From NCBI GenBank assembly GCA_040384585.1, contig JAZKJD010000002.1, positions 80,262 through 144,261 of the forward strand: DNA of 64,000 nucleotides, written 5' to 3'. The position numbers and the translations under genes are program-made. The stretch is from JAZKJD01 sp040384585. GTDB taxonomy: Bacteria > Pseudomonadota > Gammaproteobacteria > Diplorickettsiales > Diplorickettsiaceae. Below are positions 62,646-64,000 of this stretch, piece after piece. The notes below the pieces were generated by a model. The model was not told the origin of the DNA, did not search any database, and saw only the letters and a program-made list of their open reading frames with translations. Numbering within the stretch: the stretch's first letter is position 1; each line of letters opens with the position of its first letter.

Positions 62646-62719
62646 AGGGATCTCCAAAATTTAATTTTTTTATATGAAAGGTCTAGTTTCGATGTTAGCG
62701 AAAGCGCTACTAATGATAC

Positions 62720-63820
62720 TTAAGAAGGTGATCGCCTGAATTGCGCTAAACGCTGGCGTCGCGCCAACGCCAATTCAATTAAGTGCGTCAAAAGTTGCTG
62801 ATAAGAAATGCCAGATGACTCCCATAACTTTGGGTACATGCTAATTTTAGTAAATCCCGGGATAGTATTCAGCTCGTTAAAGTAGATTTTTTGTGATTGT
62901 TTTTCGATAAAAAAGTCAATCCTAGCCATCCCTGAACAATCTAAGCAGTTAAATATTTTAATGGCTAGCGCCTTTAATTGTTCTAATTGACCTTCTTGTA
63001 GTGTGGCCGGAATAATCAATTCGGCGCCTTTAGGATCCAAATATTTTGCTTCATAAGAATAAAATTCATGGCTAGGTATAATCTCACCGACGCTGCTCAC
63101 TAAAGACTCAGCACCCCATTGCAGATTTTCTAATACCGCCATTTCAATTTCTCGGATTTCGAATGCATGCTCGAGCAATACCTTAGTACCATAAGTAAAA
63201 GCCAACTCGATAGCATCGGCCAAATTATCAGATTTTTTTACTTTAGTAATACCCAAACTTGAACCCGCATTCGCCGGTTTGACAAAAAGTGGGTACGGTA
63301 TTTTTTGCTCAATATTTTGTATCAGCGCCGCTTTTTTAACCGACCAAAGACCCGAGTTTACGCTTAAAAAAGGCACGACCGGAATCTCCGCTGCATTGGC
63401 TAAGCGTTTAGCCACAACCTTGTCCATACCAATAGCCGATCCTAATACATCGGCACCCACATAAGCCAAACCTACTATTTCCAATAAACCCTGTATTGTG
63501 CCATCTTCACCAAAAGTACCGTGTAACACAGGAAAAACGACATCAGGGCAATTTTTTTTATGATAGGTTAGTTCTGCTAAACTATTCAAATGCTCAGCAT
63601 TTTTAGTTTTTAATACGATCCTGTCATTTACATATAAGTGCTGATTCTCATTGATAAAACAACGTCCTTCTTTATCGATACCGACAGGGATAACCGTGAA
63701 TTTATTTTTATCTAAATTTTTAATCACTGCGGCGGCAGAAAGTAAAGAAACTTCATGTTCTGCTGAACAGCCACCATAGAGAACGGCTACTTTGATTTTT
63801 GTGTTTTCTTTTAAAGGCAT
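62720..63820 (-). CDS. ddl: D-alanine-D-alanine ligase
   Basis: ATP-grasp enzyme that joins two D-alanines for peptidoglycan precursors. From the ATG at 63820 it has 366 residues, the length of the DdlA subtype; a TTG two codons earlier is also open. Family landmarks are VAVLYGGCSAEHEVSLLSA at the N-terminus, FPVLHGTFGEDGTIQGLLE, the ATP-binding FVKPANAGSSLGITKV (about 180-195), ARIDFFIE, and NELNTIPGFTKISMYPKLW near the C-terminus. All catalytic segments are intact. It is not in the division-cell-wall cluster here; it stands alone beyond the accessory island and reads away from the window end. Confidence 0.95.
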   Translation of the reverse strand: MPLKENTKIKVAVLYGGCSAEHEVSLLSAAAVIKNLDKNKFTVIPVGIDKEGRCFINENQHLYVNDRIVLKTKNAEHLNSLAELTYHKKNCPDVVFPVLHGTFGEDGTIQGLLEIVGLAYVGADVLGSAIGMDKVVAKRLANAAEIPVVPFLSVNSGLWSVKKAALIQNIEQKIPYPLFVKPANAGSSLGITKVKKSDNLADAIELAFTYGTKVLLEHAFEIREIEMAVLENLQWGAESLVSSVGEIIPSHEFYSYEAKYLDPKGAELIIPATLQEGQLEQLKALAIKIFNCLDCSGMARIDFFIEKQSQKIYFNELNTIPGFTKISMYPKLWESSGISYQQLLTHLIELALARRQRLAQFRRSPS

Positions 63821-63948
63821 GAACAATACTCACTAAGTGGTGATCAGTACTTATTTATATACTATCCGTATAAATTAGCTTAACCTCTATTTTTTTACAA
63901 AAATATCTGCTGGAAGAAAATAAAAATTTTTTCAAAGAAAACCCCGAA

Positions 63949-63980
63949 AACCCCCGGGCGAAGGTAATCGAACGGGGGTT
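63949..63980. other. GC-rich hairpin at the window edge
   Basis: An 8-bp perfect stem (AACCCCCG at 63949-63956, CGGGGGTT at 63973-63980) with a 16-base loop, in a locally GC-rich stretch after AT-rich sequence. No T-run follows, so it is not a standard terminator. It may belong to the leader of a gene or RNA that begins past the edge. Confidence 0.4.
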
Positions 63981-64000
63981 GTGAATAAAGGAGCCTGGCG

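Noticed and set aside
1..64000. CRISPR array or tRNA genes
   Set aside because: No regularly spaced short direct repeats and no cloverleaf-like sequence with a T-loop were noticed in the gaps; the dispersed repeats are palindromic and not in arrays. A tRNA search program was not available.

Overview
The window looks like the chromosome of a low-GC, host-associated gammaproteobacterium of the Legionellales, in the Coxiellaceae/Rickettsiella/Diplorickettsia neighbourhood. This rests on the protein styles, the accD-folC-dedD and aspS-yebC-ruvC-ruvA gene orders, a complete 14-gene nuo operon, many dispersed palindromic repeats, decayed insertion sequences, and a giant ankyrin-containing protein of the kind seen in arthropod symbionts. 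The genus is an inference; no rRNA gene is available to settle it.

Layout. From 1 to 2620 the minus strand carries accD, folC and the start of dedD. From 3210 to 6942 lies a spermidine/putrescine importer (potABCD). From 7160 to 8842 is a small accessory patch: a two-helix membrane protein and a truncated IS4-family element bracketed by inverted dispersed repeats. From 8871 to 15603 is the Tol-Pal envelope system (tolQRA, tolB, pal, cpoB), split by an MFS transporter and two tiny overlapping plus-strand genes. From 15644 to 23162 are the Holliday-junction genes ruvB, ruvA and ruvC, with yebC, aspS, an FmdB-type protein, a membrane protein and a plus-strand peptidoglycan amidase. From 23499 to 33872 follow an unknown protein, proS, an EVE-domain protein, an Ntn-hydrolase, radC, rpmB, rpmG, lysS, prfB (with the programmed +1 frameshift), a fatty-acid desaturase and a BON-domain lipoprotein. 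From 33891 to 48550 is the respiratory complex I operon, complete but with two palindromic repeats lodged between its genes.

From 48640 to about 62700 is an accessory island. It holds a 3425-residue protein with ankyrin repeats, dibasic sites and a hydrophobic central stretch; a gamma-glutamylcyclotransferase-like pseudogene disrupted by a frameshift and by a decayed IS982-family element with an intact 7-bp target duplication; and two unknown proteins with membrane segments. A D-alanine-D-alanine ligase gene closes the window.

The housekeeping genes cover envelope integrity (Tol-Pal, Ddl, amidase), translation (AspS, ProS, LysS, RF2, L28, L33), recombination (RuvABC), lipid synthesis (AccD, desaturase) and aerobic energy conversion (Nuo). 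The most unusual material is the giant protein and its neighbours, plus two families of dispersed palindromic repeats that have inserted next to and inside operons. No tRNA gene or CRISPR array was recognised.
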